Of a stretch of 64,000 nucleotides of DNA, positions 1 through 11,504 are shown piece after piece. Position 1 is the first letter of the stretch. Each line of letters starts with the position of its first letter. Source of the stretch: Euryodendron excelsum (Eukaryota; Streptophyta; Magnoliopsida; Ericales; Pentaphylacaceae); NCBI GenBank assembly GCA_033060915.1, contig CM065385.1, positions 18,474,501 through 18,538,500 of the forward strand, given 5' to 3'. The position numbers were made by a program, and so were the translations under genes. The notes below the pieces were generated by a model. It was given only the letters and a program-made list of their open reading frames with translations, searched no databases and was not told where the DNA came from.

Positions 1-335
1 AATACTAGACTCAATGACCAAATGCAAGCCAAAGATCTGGATCTTGCCGAAGAAAACAGGGAAGCTGTCTTTATTAGACTCACCGAATATCATCAACAGT
101 TAGTCGCTCCTACAACAAATGGGTTCGTTCAAGAGCCTTTGTATTTGGAGACTTAGTATTACGGAAAGTATTGGGGGCAACAAAGAATCTAGTAGATGGA
201 AAGCTCGGCCCTAAATAGAAGGGTCCCTACCAAGTGGCGTCCTAAATCGACATGAGGGCATACCGATTGGAAACTGTCGAAGACAACTACCCCAGCTTTA
301 GAACGCCAACAACTTAAAGAAATTCTACCAGTAGA
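1..335 (+). pseudogene. pol: Ty3/Gypsy pol: integrase C-terminal end (broken)
   Basis: The translation shows the usual tail of plant Ty3/Gypsy integrase. A helix with LAEENREA and RLTEYHQQ is followed by RSYNKWVRSRAF, GDLVLRKV, KLGPK, GPYQVA and AYRLE. This is the segment after the DDE core that binds DNA ends. The first ~100 bases read in frame 1 and the rest in frame 3, so there is a frameshift near 100-105. A TAG at 216-218 replaces the Trp of the conserved PKWEGPY motif, and the last part is shifted again. The copy is therefore non-functional. The catalytic core, RT and gag would lie left of the window. Confidence 0.75.
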
Positions 336-470
336 ATTGACTCCTGTATAATGTAATAACTCAGTAATGTCTAGTCCTTCTGAAGCTTCATGTGATTAAT
401 AAGAATTTGAAGTCATTTGAACAAATCTGTTTATCTGATGCTATTCTAAAACACAGAGCACTAAAGGTCA

Positions 471-690
471 TAAAAACTAAGTGAAAAAACTTGGTCCTGT
501 CCAAGTTGGGTAGGTTGGCCAATGAAGGCCACAAAAAACCAAGTGTAAAAACTTGGTCCTAGACCATTTATGGCTAGGTCGACCAATGAAGGTCATAAAA
601 ACCAAGTGTAAAAACTAGGTTCTGTCCAAGTTGGGTAGGTTGGCCAATAAAGGCCATAAAAAAACCAAGTGTAAAAACTTGGTTCTGGAC
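471..690. repeat. 63-bp tandem repeat, about 3.5 units, hairpin-forming
   Basis: The block ACCAAGT-GTAAAA-ACTTGGT recurs near 474, 537, 600 and 664, a spacing of about 63 bp. It alternates with GTCCAAGTTGGGTAGG and GGCCAATGAAGGCC segments. Arms of 7 bp (ACCAAGT/ACTTGGT) can pair across a 6-base loop. The period is a multiple of 3, so on the minus strand it extends the open frame of the antisense gene with a repeated NQVFTLGF-like peptide instead of breaking it. Confidence 0.7.
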
Positions 691-1092
691 CTTTGCGATG
701 TTCTTCACCTGGACCTCATAGTGATCCCCGGAGTTATCAAAGCCCTTAGTGTACTGAGGTTCACCATCCTTCTTTAGCCTTTCCACCTCTAGTAGGGACT
801 CAGCTAGAGCATCCTTCACTTTGGATGCCAACTTCTCAGCTTTGGCCAGCTTAGCTTTTAGATCAGCAGCCTCAGCCTTCGCTTCGTTGAATTCTTTTTC
901 CTTCTATTTGTAGCAAGCCTGTGTCTCTGCAAGTAAGACCTGCTAATCTTGAAAAGCCTTGTGGAAACCCTTGGCCTCATTTTCTCTCGTATGGAAATTA
1001 CGCTTCAGCCGTTCGTGGTCCCGTAGTAGGTTGTTGTGCCGATCTTGGAAAGTGCAGAAGCGGTGCATGATCTCTAGACTTTGGATTGCTCC
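574..1092 (-). pseudogene. Antisense extra gene, 3' exon: coiled-coil segment
   Basis: Read on -, this follows the splice acceptor TACGCAG ending at 1093. It gives a charged, heptad-like stretch (DRHNNLLRDHERLKRN, then KAEKLASKVKDALAESLLEVERLKK). Such long coiled coils are common at the C-terminus of plant retrotransposon extra proteins of the Transposase_28 type. Stops at about 940 and 905 interrupt the frame. The frame then runs into the 63-bp tandem repeat, whose translation replaces the normal end. It belongs to the same gene as 1190-1822 and 2174-2567. Confidence 0.5.
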
Positions 1093-1189
1093 CTGCGTAG
1101 GACAAAAAAAAAAAAAAAATAGCACAGCTTAGATGGAAAGCTCAATAGAAGAATTAAATCAGAAAGAAACGTTGGGAAAGATTTCTTAC
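1093..1189 (-). other. Predicted intron of the antisense gene
   Basis: On -, GTAAGAAAT starts at 1189 and a long T-run (1105-1120) leads to TACGCAG ending at 1093. The 97-bp length, pyrimidine tract and GT-AG ends are typical of plant introns. Removing it joins the basic middle exon to the coiled-coil exon, supporting a genuine spliced gene on the minus strand rather than chance ORFs. Confidence 0.6.
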
Positions 1190-1822
1190 CACCATTGACG
1201 ACTAGATGGCGCCTGCCAAGAGATCCTCGTCGTCAATTTTGTTAAACTCCTTGACATCCTCAGGTAGCACTATGGCCTGAAGAGCCCCAATAGCCATGTC
1301 AGCACAGTTGAGGACTGAATCATGGACGGTCATGGCTTGATCAGCAATCTTCAGATAAGCCACGAATTTCTCAGGTATCAGCTCATCCACCTTGCCTTTG
1401 CCCTTTGGATCAACCTCCATCGATATAAAAGGGGGAGCAACAAACTCCACCTTCTTTGCCTGAGCGGCCTCCTTCATGGCAGTCTTTATTAGCCTCCTTT
1501 TATTCGCTCTTTCTTTGGGTTCTGGAGCTTTATCCAGTTCAACCACCTCGGGGTTAGCAGGAGCTTTGGTGCCGGATTGGATGGTAGGAGGAGGAGGAAT
1601 GTCGGTATCACCAACAAAAGTTGTGGTGGAGATAGAGGATGAGGCCACCCCTCTCCTCTTTTTAGAGATCCTTCCTCTAAGTGCCAATGACAGATCTCGC
1701 ACTTTGGGAGCCATGTCTCCTTCAGCAATGGCAGTTATGGGCACAGGAGCAAAAACGGCAGGGAGCGGGGGTAGCAATGCCGGATACTCGCTAATCTCGT
1801 GCAAACTTAACTGGGCCAGCAA
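1190..1822 (-). pseudogene. Antisense extra gene, middle exon: low-complexity basic region
   Basis: A 206-residue open frame on -. It contains a KKRR motif, Pro- and Ser/Thr-rich linkers (IPPPPTIQ), a KERANKRRLIKTAMKEAAQAKK basic stretch cut short here by ordinary residues, and an acidic end (DIDDEDLL-like). This composition fits the disordered linker between the Transposase_28-like head and the coiled-coil tail of plant retrotransposon antisense proteins. The upstream exon (about 1996-2080) is degenerate with stops. The role of this class of protein is unknown. Confidence 0.5.
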
Positions 1823-2173
1823 CTCCGTGTATCGCTATGAAGGACTGATACTAAACTGGGTATCCCAGTAAGACGTGAGCAGTTCACCCTATTCCGGCTA
1901 ATGCCCCTTCACCCTTGTACGCCTAGGCGATGCCTAAAGCCTCCAGATCAACCCCAGAAGCTCAGTCTCCTCGTCCCTGACACCGAAGTTGGCTGCAATG
2001 AAGAAATAAAAGGGTGATGAGTTAAAAATAGGTGAAATTTTAAGCAATTAAAGAGAGAAAGATTGTACCAGATAGGGGAAGAGGTGATCGACCTATTTTC
2101 TATGGGACCCTGGGGCATCGAGCTGGTGGGGCTAACTCCACTAGGACATCCCCGAACTCCTAAGGCCCACTCA

Positions 2174-2567
2174 CCCTAACTATAATGTCTTCAATCCCCT
2201 TTTCCGGGCTTGAAAGAAACTGTACCAACTCTCTGGGGCCGGTCTTAGCCCTAAAGTAGTATCTATGGTGGTCTGACCGGGCACTATTCACCGCTACTGC
2301 CGAGTAGCAGTAATTGAACTTGTGCAGCCCTAGGTTTAGACCTAACCTTATATTCAACTCAATCACCCCCATCACTATCCTATACCCATTTGGTGCAAGA
2401 TGGATTGGAGCGATTTCGTAGTGGTTGAGGACGTCGGTCAAAAAGGGGTGAATGGGAAAGCGGAGTCCTCCCTCCATGATGGCGACAAAAGGGAAGGGAG
2501 TCCCTTTCTCACTCACTACCTTACCATTGTCCTTAGGGCCGATTAACCTAATATCTACGCCCATCAA
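2174..2567 (-). pseudogene. Antisense extra gene, 5' exon: Transposase_28-like domain
   Basis: Starts at the ATG at 2565-2567. The reading frame has PFPFVAIMEGGLRFPIHPFL, then VLNHYEIAPIHLAPNGYRIVMGVIEL. This matches the pattern of Pfam 'putative gypsy type transposon' (PF04195): a hydrophobic Pro-His-Pro-Phe entry, then APxxLxPNxxRI. The domain is typically found in plant LTR elements, often antisense to gag-pol. A donor site AGG|GTGAGT lies at about 2174, so the exon probably ends there and not at the stop at 2160. Downstream exons lie at lower coordinates. The function is not established. The gene looks dead because of downstream stops. Confidence 0.6.
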
Positions 2568-2682
2568 AAAATCGCATCAGACTTTAAACACAATGATACT
2601 ATCGAAGGAGACGAGCATATTCCTAAGACATGAATCCATTATGAATCGGGGACGAAGATTCCTAGGGTCTACTCACCAAAAA

Positions 2683-2708
2683 AGCAAGAAGGAGGGGAAG
2701 AAGAAGGA
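2683..2708 (+). other. Candidate polypurine tract of the Tat-like element
   Basis: A purine run (AAGAAGGAGGGGAAGAAGAA) sits just before TACTGAACGG. A polypurine tract primes plus-strand synthesis and normally touches the 3' LTR. The placement after the antisense gene and before a TATA-bearing LTR-like stretch fits that role. Confidence 0.5.
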
Positions 2709-2713
2709 CTTAC

Positions 2714-3505
2714 TGAACGGTCATATTCACGAAAGAGACAGATGCAAAGTGAGGGATTGTTCTGCACTCAAACAGTTGGCCAAAACCCCTTTCGTTTGCA
2801 AAGAATGTCAAAGCGGTGGCAGCAAGTTTGGATTACTCAACGGTCACGTTGCATTAAACTGCCTCTGACAGTTAACGTCATGATAATGTTACACCAGCCC
2901 CAGCCCCCCACCAAAGGGCGCTAGGTTTGAGGAGCAATTGAGGGTCAAATAAACCCCGGCCTAATCCACTAGAGTAGGCTTAACTCAAATCAAAACAGTT
3001 TACTTGGGCTAAGGGTAGCCCAGTTCACCAGGGCAAGCCCGACTTCGATTAAACAGTCCAAACATCATTATAAGTCAGGCCCATATAGCCAAGAGCAGCC
3101 CAATTTGTAAGACTTATATAGCCCAAAGTATTACAGCAATCATGAATAATATCAGAGCATTTAATGCTCAGGTTTCAACATTTACTGTGGAGGAGACGCA
3201 CCAGGTGAACGCATGGCTCACATCTAGTCAGTTGAACTCGAGCATGGCGATAAAGGTAAATTTTTGTCCGATCAACCAACTAGCCGGCTTGAGCCTGCAA
3301 GCCAGGTTATGATTACCGGAGTAGACTCAACAAAGAGCACTATACTATAAACACTGAAGCCTTAAGAAGAGAGGTATAGACAATTGATTTTCAAGCATGA
3401 CTGTCTTTATTTTCATTCGATCATCAATTAAGATTGCTAACTTAATCATCGGAGTGTGATTGACCCAAAGAGGGTCGACCCATTCTAACTCTCTATCTCC
3501 TTGCA
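2714..3505 (+). repeat. Probable 3' LTR of the Tat-like element
   Basis: Follows the purine tract and starts TGAACGG. It contains a TATA-like TATACTATAAAC at 3341-3352 followed by a leader-like segment and ends near CTCCTTGCA at about 3505. No second LTR is in the window, so neither boundary can be confirmed. Simple phrases such as GCCCAGTTCACCAGGGC recur inside. I see no ORF. Confidence 0.4.
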
Positions 3506-3938
3506 GCAAGTTGGAACTCATCTATATTGGTTTGAGTGATCGACCAAGCTTTCTTAAAAATCCCACTTACAAGTGGGCTTAAAAGTTACTTTTTAAGTCC
3601 AGTCTGGTCCAAAATATATATAAAATAATATATTTTTATATATTAATATTATATATATGTATATGTAATTAAAATTTATATTATTTAATATTATTTGCAG
3701 ACAAAAAATTATATATTAAATAAATTTTATATTGAATAAGTGGGCTTTGACGAGCTTGAAATTACAATTGTTTTAATTGGGCGAGCTTGGGATTTGGTTT
3801 TGGGGCCCAATGAATTTTTTCTCTTGCATAGGCTCGGCCTAAACCCGGCTTGGCCCACCTAATGTTCACCCCTAGGATTCACCCATACCAGAAACACACA
3901 TTGGTTCTTCTGTGGTGGTTGAGCCTTTACCTTAATAT

Positions 3939-4123
3939 GGGTGTTTGGATGGTGGCTTTTTAGTATCTTATGACTTGTTTAAATTGTGTTTGGCTTCTAT
4001 TGAAAAAAATAACTTTTTAGACCTAAGTTAAGCTTAAAAAAAGCCATTTACATAAGTGACTTTTTAAAACTAATTTAGGCTTATGACTTATGCATTTTTT
4101 TAAGAAAGCAATCAAAACACCCC
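3939..4123. mobile_element. Candidate 185-bp MITE
   Basis: The ends are inverted: GGGTGTTTGGAT at 3939 and the complement of GGGTGTTTTGAT at 4123, one mismatch in 12. The inside is AT-rich with further imperfect inverted segments (AAGCC and TTATGACTT repeats), giving a palindromic look. GGGTGTTTGG-type ends occur in plant hAT and PIF/Harbinger MITEs. I cannot find a clean target-site duplication (flanks CTTAATAT and CAAGTTAG), so the superfamily is left open. Confidence 0.4.
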
Positions 4124-4144
4124 CAAGTTAGTTTCACTACTAAA

Positions 4145-4164
4145 TCTCTCTCTCTCTCTCTCTC
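4145..4164. repeat. (TC)10 microsatellite
   Basis: Ten perfect TC units in AT-rich filler, followed by an AT-rich T-run. Confidence 0.9.
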
Positions 4165-7100
4165 ATTTTTTTTTCATCTATAAGATAGGGTCACTGGTTC
4201 TCCTCACTATGCTGCTTATTTGGATGTTTATTCAGCATTTTTTTTTTTTTTTGGTTTAAAACCCGTAATCTAGAAAATAACTAAAGGTTTAATTATTCTT
4301 TCCATTCCTACGGTTTACACTAAATTAATCTAGATTTCTCAATGGTGACAATTAAATGGCCAAGAAAGACTACGGTGGGAGTTTGTATAAAGCACAAGGT
4401 ACTAATTTCATAACCCTGAGTTATCAATTATCTTTTTTTTTGGTCCTTAAAATTATATTAAACAATCACAAGTAAAAAAGTAGTTATTACAGTTGGTACC
4501 TTTGTATTTTATACATAATTTTACTTTAATTTTTAATAGGCATTTTCCAATAGATGGGCAAAGAGTGGTTGATGAAAGATTTACCTTGTAATTTGACCGT
4601 AAGTGTAGTACAATTAAAAGTTAAGAGACTAAAGTGAAATTTGGTGTAAATAGCAATGATTATAAGTGTAATTTATCCTAAAATCTCTATCTTTTATCTT
4701 CGAAGCAATAATACAATATTCGTGAAGAACTGATGACATATAGCTGCTTCTTTTTTACGGGTAATATAAGCTAACTCTTGGTATATTTGCTTTCATGTCA
4801 AATAAAGAAAGTAAGAAACAGAAAAAAAGAAGCAAAATAAAAAAACAAAGCAATCAACTGAACAGAAGGTTAGATATAGAGTTTAGGAAGGTTTTTAGAT
4901 AGCTTCTAAGCTCCTCTAAATGTCTCAATGAAGATTTACGAGAGCTCCTGCTTCAAAGGTAAAATGAGTCCCGTTGAATGTTAGCAAAGCTTTATGGCAA
5001 GTAGCTGAATGTACTCTAAAAGTACAATCATTAAACTTTAACTAGTTCATTGTTAGAATTAGAGTAATAGTATTTATGTAGTTTTAGTCATATCTTTATG
5101 TACATTATTTTTGTCTGCTCAACAATCTCCATTTTAAATCAATCTTATAGTAAAACGTTACAACACTATCAAGCCCAAACCGGCTTTTCAAACTCCAATT
5201 CAGTTAACTGGTTGCTTCCCAAGCTCAATGGGCCCAACTGAAGCTAAATGATCAAAATGCTCCTAGGCATTTCTAAGATAGTTTTCAAAGACTAGGCGGC
5301 CTTTGAAACAAATCATTGCCGTCGGAGTCATAGAAACACTTGCAAACCTTAAACGGTTCACTTCTGGTGTCTACTAGCTCGCAAATATAGAATGTTTGTT
5401 ATGCCCCTTAGCATCTGGTAGTTTTCCGAGATTAGGCAGTCTTCGAAACCAACACCAAACCGTCAAAGTGATAGAAACACTAAGAAACCTTTAAGCCGTT
5501 GGAGTGACGAAAACACTCACCAAGTCGACACAGGTTTTGCCACTAAATCACCCAGCGTCACGGGACCGAATGCTACTTTTAGCTGTGACATGTTTTCTGA
5601 AAGATGAGATACCTTTGGAAACCAACCTGTTATAGCCGTCAGAGTGATGGAAACACTTATAAACATGGGTCAACACCGACACCTACTAACTCGTCTCGAT
5701 GAAAAATGACTAACCTGCTCATTGGGCATGATGGCACATTTTACGACTCGAGACTATAAGTTCATCCAACCCAGCACGTCTTGTAAGAAAGTATAAACTC
5801 CTCAAGATGGTAAGTCCATCTAACTTGGCACCTCTTCGAGAAAGTATAAGTCCTCTAGATGGTAAGTCCACCTTCCAAGACTGTCCCTGGATAGTCTGGC
5901 ATGTTCAATATGCTATTCCAGTCAATTCCAGACCAATTCTAGTGATACCCGGTCAAAACAACCATTCTACCCCTAAGACCGAAATATCCTCGAGAAAGTA
6001 CTAAGTCCTCGAGATGGTAAGTCTACCTTTCCAAGACTATCCTTGGATAGTCTAACATGTTCAATATGTCATTCCAACTGACTCTGGATCCATTCTGGTG
6101 ATACCCAGTTAAAATGACTATTTTGTCCCTAGGCACCCTCGACATGCCCACCCAGAAGCACAAGTCTCCCGAAGCGGCAAGACCACACTAGACTACCTCT
6201 CAGTAGTCAGACACTCTCTTGTGTGAGAATAAAGTCCACTTTGGCCTCATTCCGGCAAGTTTTAATCAAAATAGTCATTTTACCCCTGGGGCTCGGGCTG
6301 CTGTTCTAACCACACTAGCTTCGAGAATTAAACCGGCATCCACCGAGATACCTCGCTAAACATCCCCGTCCATTTCCAAGTGAGTCCCTTGACTCGAAAC
6401 ATCTCTAAACCAATAAAACCTTCTCGAAGCGTCTCATAGACGTTTTGCTAGGGTTGTTTTTTTTTTCGATTCCCTAATTAAAATGCATTGTCAAGTGAAT
6501 TCAGAAATGTGTAAACTATGGAATTCTCGAAAGCCTTTCCATTGGTCTTTCCATCAATACGACTTGATCGAAAATATTGCTTCTTAAAGCATCCGATCAC
6601 GTGACCTAAAAGTTGCCACTTTAAAAAACCTTGGAGGGTCTCGCAAATGCTCTACCAGGGTTGACATTTTCTTCAATTCCTTGATTAAAACACATCGTCA
6701 ATAAACTTAAGAAATGTGTAAATTAGGGAATTCCCTAAAGCTTGTCCGGAGGACTTTCCATTAGTACCGTTTGATTGTGGAGGTCGCTTCATGGAGGCCA
6801 CAATCATGTGGCGCAAAACCTGCCATCTTCAAAAACCCTTAAAGCATCTCACAGACGCTCCAAAAAGCTTATTTTTATACACACTTTTAGATAAAATATC
6901 TCCTCATCCAGAATCCTTTAGAGCTCTCTGAGGGCTCCCAGTTCATGAGAAATAGCAAGAAAATGTCGTGAACATGACTAATTTTTTTAGATTTTTTTCA
7001 AATTGCACGAATTTCAAGACAAAGTTAGCATAAACTTTTCTGACAATTGAGTGTGTGCTACATGCAATCAAAAAATGATCAGATCAGACAAAACTTGCCT

Positions 7101-7231
7101 TGTAGCCCAAGTTAGGGTAGTACAAGGAGTGCCATGTGGCACTCAAACATTAGCCTAGTACAGGCACATGTGCGCTGGCCAAATTTTAGCTAGGCGTATG
7201 TACTATATGTGCCAGCCTCCAACAACTTTGC

Positions 7232-7240
7232 CTATAAATA
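7232..7240 (+). promoter_or_regulatory. TATA box of the G1 5' LTR
   Basis: CTATAAATA lies at the same place in the LTR as in the other copies (28645-28657, 35561-35569 and 58266-58274 on -; 42481 on +), just after the GGCGCC-type palindrome zone. The start of transcription is expected about 30 bases downstream. Confidence 0.65.
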
Positions 7241-7439
7241 CCAGGCCACTCTTAGTGTAATTCAGACTCAAAAACAGTAGCGAAGCCCTGACAAATTCAA
7301 TCTAAAACCCCAAAATTCAAGAAAACCCTAAGTTCTTTAAAGCTCCAAGCCAATTCAAGCCTTCTTAAGTCCATTCAAGACCATCTAAGCTCAAGGCTAC
7401 TCAACAATGGTGGATTGAAGACCAAAGTGGGGTTTCTCT

Positions 7440-10200
7440 TTATATATATGTCTCCCCTACTCCATCTTTTCTCCCTCTAAGCTCACTTGAGCTTTCTCTA
7501 TTTTAACTCCCATCTTTTACCTCCCTTTCTTGCATGCTTAGAACAAGAGGGTTCTTAGGCCTACTCAGAGGAAAGCTTATGAGAACCACCGGTTGGAGAA
7601 TCTCTTATAGGCCTACTTAAACATAGTATCACCATAGAACCCCTTGCAATGTGGTGTAACCTCCAACCTTGTATGATTCATGACCTCCATGCATTATAAT
7701 GGTTGCTATGTTCATGTATTGCATGTGTCGGTCTTATTATCATGTTTAAAACCTTTTTCAAGCTTCAATGGTTCCATTTCTAGGTGTTCTTTAAAGTTTA
7801 TGTTCAAAAGGTTTTCAAAAAATGCCTCTAACTTGGAGTTTCCTAAAGTTCAAGCCAAGACTAGATTTTCATGCCTTAGGAAACCTCTCCTAAAAATCTT
7901 ACCCTCACTTTGCATCATTGTATTTCTACTCTCTGGAGTTGCATAAAAATGGATTTCAAAACCCCCTCTCTAAGGGAAATTTTCTTTGATTTGCAAAGTT
8001 TTTAAAACAACCCTTCCTTAAGGGAGGTTCTCAATGTTTTGCTCTCTTGAATATTGTGGTTGGAATGGTCTCGTTAAGTCCTCTTTTGAGCGGTTTCTTT
8101 CAAATTGACCATATAAACCCTTGCTCACTAGAGTGATTTTCAATACCCCACAAGTAGTTCTCTAAAACAACCTTTCTCAAAAGTGGTTTTCAAGTGTTTA
8201 TCCTTTCAAGTTTCCATCAAAATGATTTCCAAAAACTACCTATGTGATATTGATTTTCCAAGTTTTGTACTCTTGAGTTAGTTGTTGTAATAGTCCCATG
8301 GAAATCCTCTCTTGAGTGGTTTCCAAATACCAACCATATGAACCCTATACTCACTTGAGTATTTTCATAAAATGGTTTTCAAAACCTTCTTTTAAAATTT
8401 CATGCATAAAACCACATTTCTAAAACCACTAAGTCCCAATCCTAGTTCAAAACTACCTTCCAAAACCACTAGGTTCAAAACTCTAGTTCAAAATCACTAA
8501 GTTCAAAACTTTGGTATAAAACCACCTTTCAAAACCACTCTCTAAAACCATCTTTCAAAACTCTGACCCTAGTTTTTTAACCTTAAGTTAACCTAACCCT
8601 AGTTCATTCAACCCTACGTTAAGCCAACTCTAGTTAGTTAACCTTAGGTCAACTTGACCCTAGTTGACCTAACCAAGGTGGGTTAAACTTTAAGGTTCCA
8701 ATTCAAAGGTCCTTTTCAAATGATTTTCAATTCAAAAACCATTTTCATAGCATTCTTCGAAAATACCTCACTCTCTTGAGTTTTAGAAAATCATTGACTC
8801 CAAAGTCTTCTCAAATGCATTTATGCTCCTCTCAAAATGTTTTTTCAGAGCTCTCTTAAACTTGTCTTAACATTTTTCAAAAACTATTTTTAAAATACTT
8901 TAAAAAACTTACAACATTAAAGTGTCCGTGACCCTTTTATGGTTAGGGTTTTCAAGAAAAAGTGAGACATTAAATGTAACCTTCAAAGGTTCATAATAGG
9001 GTTCTAAACCCTAAATACTTTTCAAAATCTCTTTCAAAAATGATTTTTAAAATTTACATCCTTAAGATAATCTTAGTCATCTCATGATTATGGTTTTTTT
9101 AAGGAAATTGAGATATCAAGTAAGGTTCTATAACCCTAAAGCTCTAAAAATCTAAGAAAGGTCTGTAGCCCCTTTTCCAAATATGTTTTCAAAATTCATA
9201 ACCTTAAAGGAGTTAGTCTCTCAATAGCTAATCTCTAAAAGGTGGTGAGATATTCAACATACCTTTTATAAGGTATTCAAAAAATGATTTTCAAAACCTT
9301 TTTAAAAGTAAGTTCACAATAGCTTTCCCAATCCAAACTCTATTTCAAAAATCTTCAAATCAATCTTCAAAAAACATTCCAAAACTCTCTCGAGTTGTTC
9401 CAAAAATATCAAACCCCCTTGAGTTGTTTCAAGAATAATTCAAAACTCTCTTGAGTTGCATTCAAAAGTACCTCAAAACATTTTCAAGTTCTATTCCAAA
9501 ACTCCCTTGCATGGCTTTCAAAGCTTTCCATAAATTTTTCAAGTTGATTCCAAAAAGCACTTCTAAAAATACTTTAAAAGACATTTTAAAAACATTCAAG
9601 TTCAACTTCATAAACTTTCCAAAAACAATCCAAGTCCTATTTCAAAGGCATCTTCAAAACAATCCAAGTCCCATTCCAGGGGCATTTTCAAAACTTTCCA
9701 AGTTCAGTTCTAAGTCAAAACTCTTTCAAGTTCAAGTTTTAAAAGGAACCTTTCAAGACTTTCATGAGTCCATTTTCAATCGTGCCCTCACCCAAACTAC
9801 AACTGACCTGATTCTAGTTAAATGAGATACCTAGGCAACTTAGGAAAATCTTGGCGTAGTCACCACATCCTTCAAATGGACACTACGTCCTTAGAATGAA
9901 CACTTTCAAAAAATACTTCAATCCATCCAACTTTCAAAACTCACACCGTTTGCCCGAAAATGACCTAATTCTCGCCAAATGAGATACGTAAACAACCTAA
10001 AATGGTGCATTCATAACCCTTTCAAGTCAAATGCCCATTTTCCAAACAATCCTTCTTTCAAAAATGTCCTTAAAAATTCAATTTCGACACTCTTTCAAAA
10101 ACTTCCAATCATTCTAAAACTCTTTCTAAAAACTTGCACCATTCTTCATTCATCCAAAAAGTGATGACCAAACCCCTTTTTCAAAATTTTACAAATGGAT
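7440..10200 (+). repeat. G-poor leader tract of the G1 LTR
   Basis: Over 2.7 kb, the + strand is made of short TTTTCAAAA, CTTTCAAAAC and TTCAAGTT phrases, with G scarce. It is a degenerate short-period repeat with no stable reading frame. The same tract is seen in every G LTR in the sense orientation, which suggests that base composition, not coding, is what is kept. Confidence 0.6.
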
Positions 10201-10659
10201 CTAAGTGGATAATAAGTAACCAGTGATTTAAGTGAGTAAACCAAGGGTGAATAAACATGTAGGTACCGAAACGGCGGGATAGAGTGATGATCTTAGGATA
10301 TCTTCCCTACACAAAACCAACCCCCGGACCATTGATTTCTGGTTTAAAAAACCAACCCAGAGTCATGTTTTCAAAAGGGCTTTAAAGCATTTCAAAAGGT
10401 TGTTAAAAATCTCTTTTAAAAAAACCTTCTTAAGAAGAACCTTTTCAAAAAACCTAAGTTTTGTCTTCATATTACACTTAGTTTTAGGTGACTTAACACA
10501 TCTTTAACTATGTTAGGTGACAATTCCAAATTTTTTCAAAAAGCCCTTAATTAAATCAAGTTTTCAAGTTCAAACCCCTATCACACTTGTCCTTTTAGGA
10601 GGGTAAGTTCTAACCTTTTTCTGAGCCAAGAGGGCGTGGGTAAAAACTGGGGCATGACA

Positions 10660-10681
10660 GCTGGAAACTTCACTGGGGACT
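10660..10681 (+). other. Candidate primer-binding site of G1
   Basis: Directly after the LTR end CATGACA comes GCTGGAAACTTCACTGGGGA. Many plant Gypsy elements have a similar TGGCGACTCCACTGGGGA-like site at this place, so this is probably a mutated tRNA-primer site. The tRNA was not identified. Confidence 0.4.
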
Positions 10682-11504
10682 ACTTAGAGGATTAGGCTAT
10701 TAGCATGCCTTATCTCCGGTTCCTTGGTCCAGTTGCATCCACTTTTCAAAATTTTTTAAGTTCAAAAGTTTTCAAAAGTCATAAGTTTGTAAAAATCAAA
10801 CATTATTTTCAAAATTTTAAAAAAATGTTCAAAATTTTCAAATGAGTGTCATCACTTGCATTTCATTGTATATTATTCATGTTCTTGCATTGATCTCCAT
10901 GTTCATGCTCTTGCATTGATTTTTACATGCATGCTATTACATTGCTCTCCATATTCATGCTCTTGTATTGATCATCCACTCTATCTTGCATTGAGCTTTT
11001 TGAAAAATACAAATTCTTTGTATTTATTTTGTAGGTGAACCCTTGTTCGCATTTACTTTGTGCTATGTGAATGCTTTAATTATCATAAATGCATGAATGG
11101 TATAGGATAGATGTGTTTTGTTAGGTTCTTTCTTCCAATTGTGAAAATTCCACACACACATGGCGCAATCACAAGCATGTGCATTCATACTTACATTTAT
11201 TATCCATTACTACCCATTAGTTAGAAGGGGGAACAATACATTGGTTATTAGTGAATGCAGTGTCTGCTTCTTACTTAATTGTCTTTGGAACATTCTCCGC
11301 TTGAATCACCAACTAAAGATGGGGTTCACCCTTTCGAGGGTAGACGCTGGAGGTTTGAAGATTCAGGAACTAAGCTTTCTAGGAATCATTAGTCAACCCC
11401 AACCTCATTCTCATGTAGCACCCCCTACATAGCCAGACCTTTGCCAAAATTAAGACGCGTGCGTTAATTTCAAAAACCAAGGAGGAAAGAGCGATCGCTT
11501 TACA

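Larger units (their letters stand above)
1..3505 (+). mobile_element. Tat-lineage Ty3/Gypsy retrotransposon, 3' part
   Basis: The left edge of the window holds the 3' end of a Ty3/Gypsy element. It contains the integrase C-terminal end on +, then an oppositely oriented spliced gene on - (574-2567), a purine-rich tract (about 2683-2708) and an LTR-like region with a TATA motif. An antisense extra ORF between pol and the 3' LTR is a known arrangement in Tat/Retand/Ogre elements, which is why I assign this lineage. Most of the element lies left of the window. The right boundary (near 3505) is uncertain because the 5' LTR is not available for comparison. Confidence 0.6.
3506..5098. other. AT-rich intergenic filler, no gene seen
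   Basis: This stretch has no coding signal. It includes a nearly pure A/T block (3612-3730), a candidate MITE (3939-4123), a (TC)10 microsatellite (4145-4164), a T-run (about 4237-4252) and otherwise unstructured AT-rich DNA. It is the left flank into which the G1 element inserted. Confidence 0.6.
5099..10659 (+). repeat. G1 5' LTR (family G), 5.56 kb
   Basis: Starts TGTACATTATTTTTG and ends GGGGCATGACA, followed by a PBS-like site. It aligns by eye with the other G LTRs in this window (17671-19090 direct; 19091-29840, 32531-37167 and 55016-60008 reversed; 40696-45767 direct). Parts in order: U3 with GAGTR hairpins (about 5320-5660), GGTAAGTCC blocks (5809, 5858, 6014) and repeats of the CATTTTACCCCTGGGG type; TATA box at 7232; transcribed leader; a ~3-kb tract poor in G; a conserved GTAGGTACCG block at about 10259; terminal box ending in CA. 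I see no ORF of interest. It is more diverged than the solo LTR. Confidence 0.7.

Noticed and set aside
1476..1871. 131-codon + ORF
   Set aside because: Shadow of the minus-strand antisense gene exon, which has the better composition and splice signals.
9451..9825. 124-codon + ORF rich in Lys, Phe and Ser
   Set aside because: Produced by TTTCAAAA repeats in the G1 leader; no start context, no domain, no conservation.
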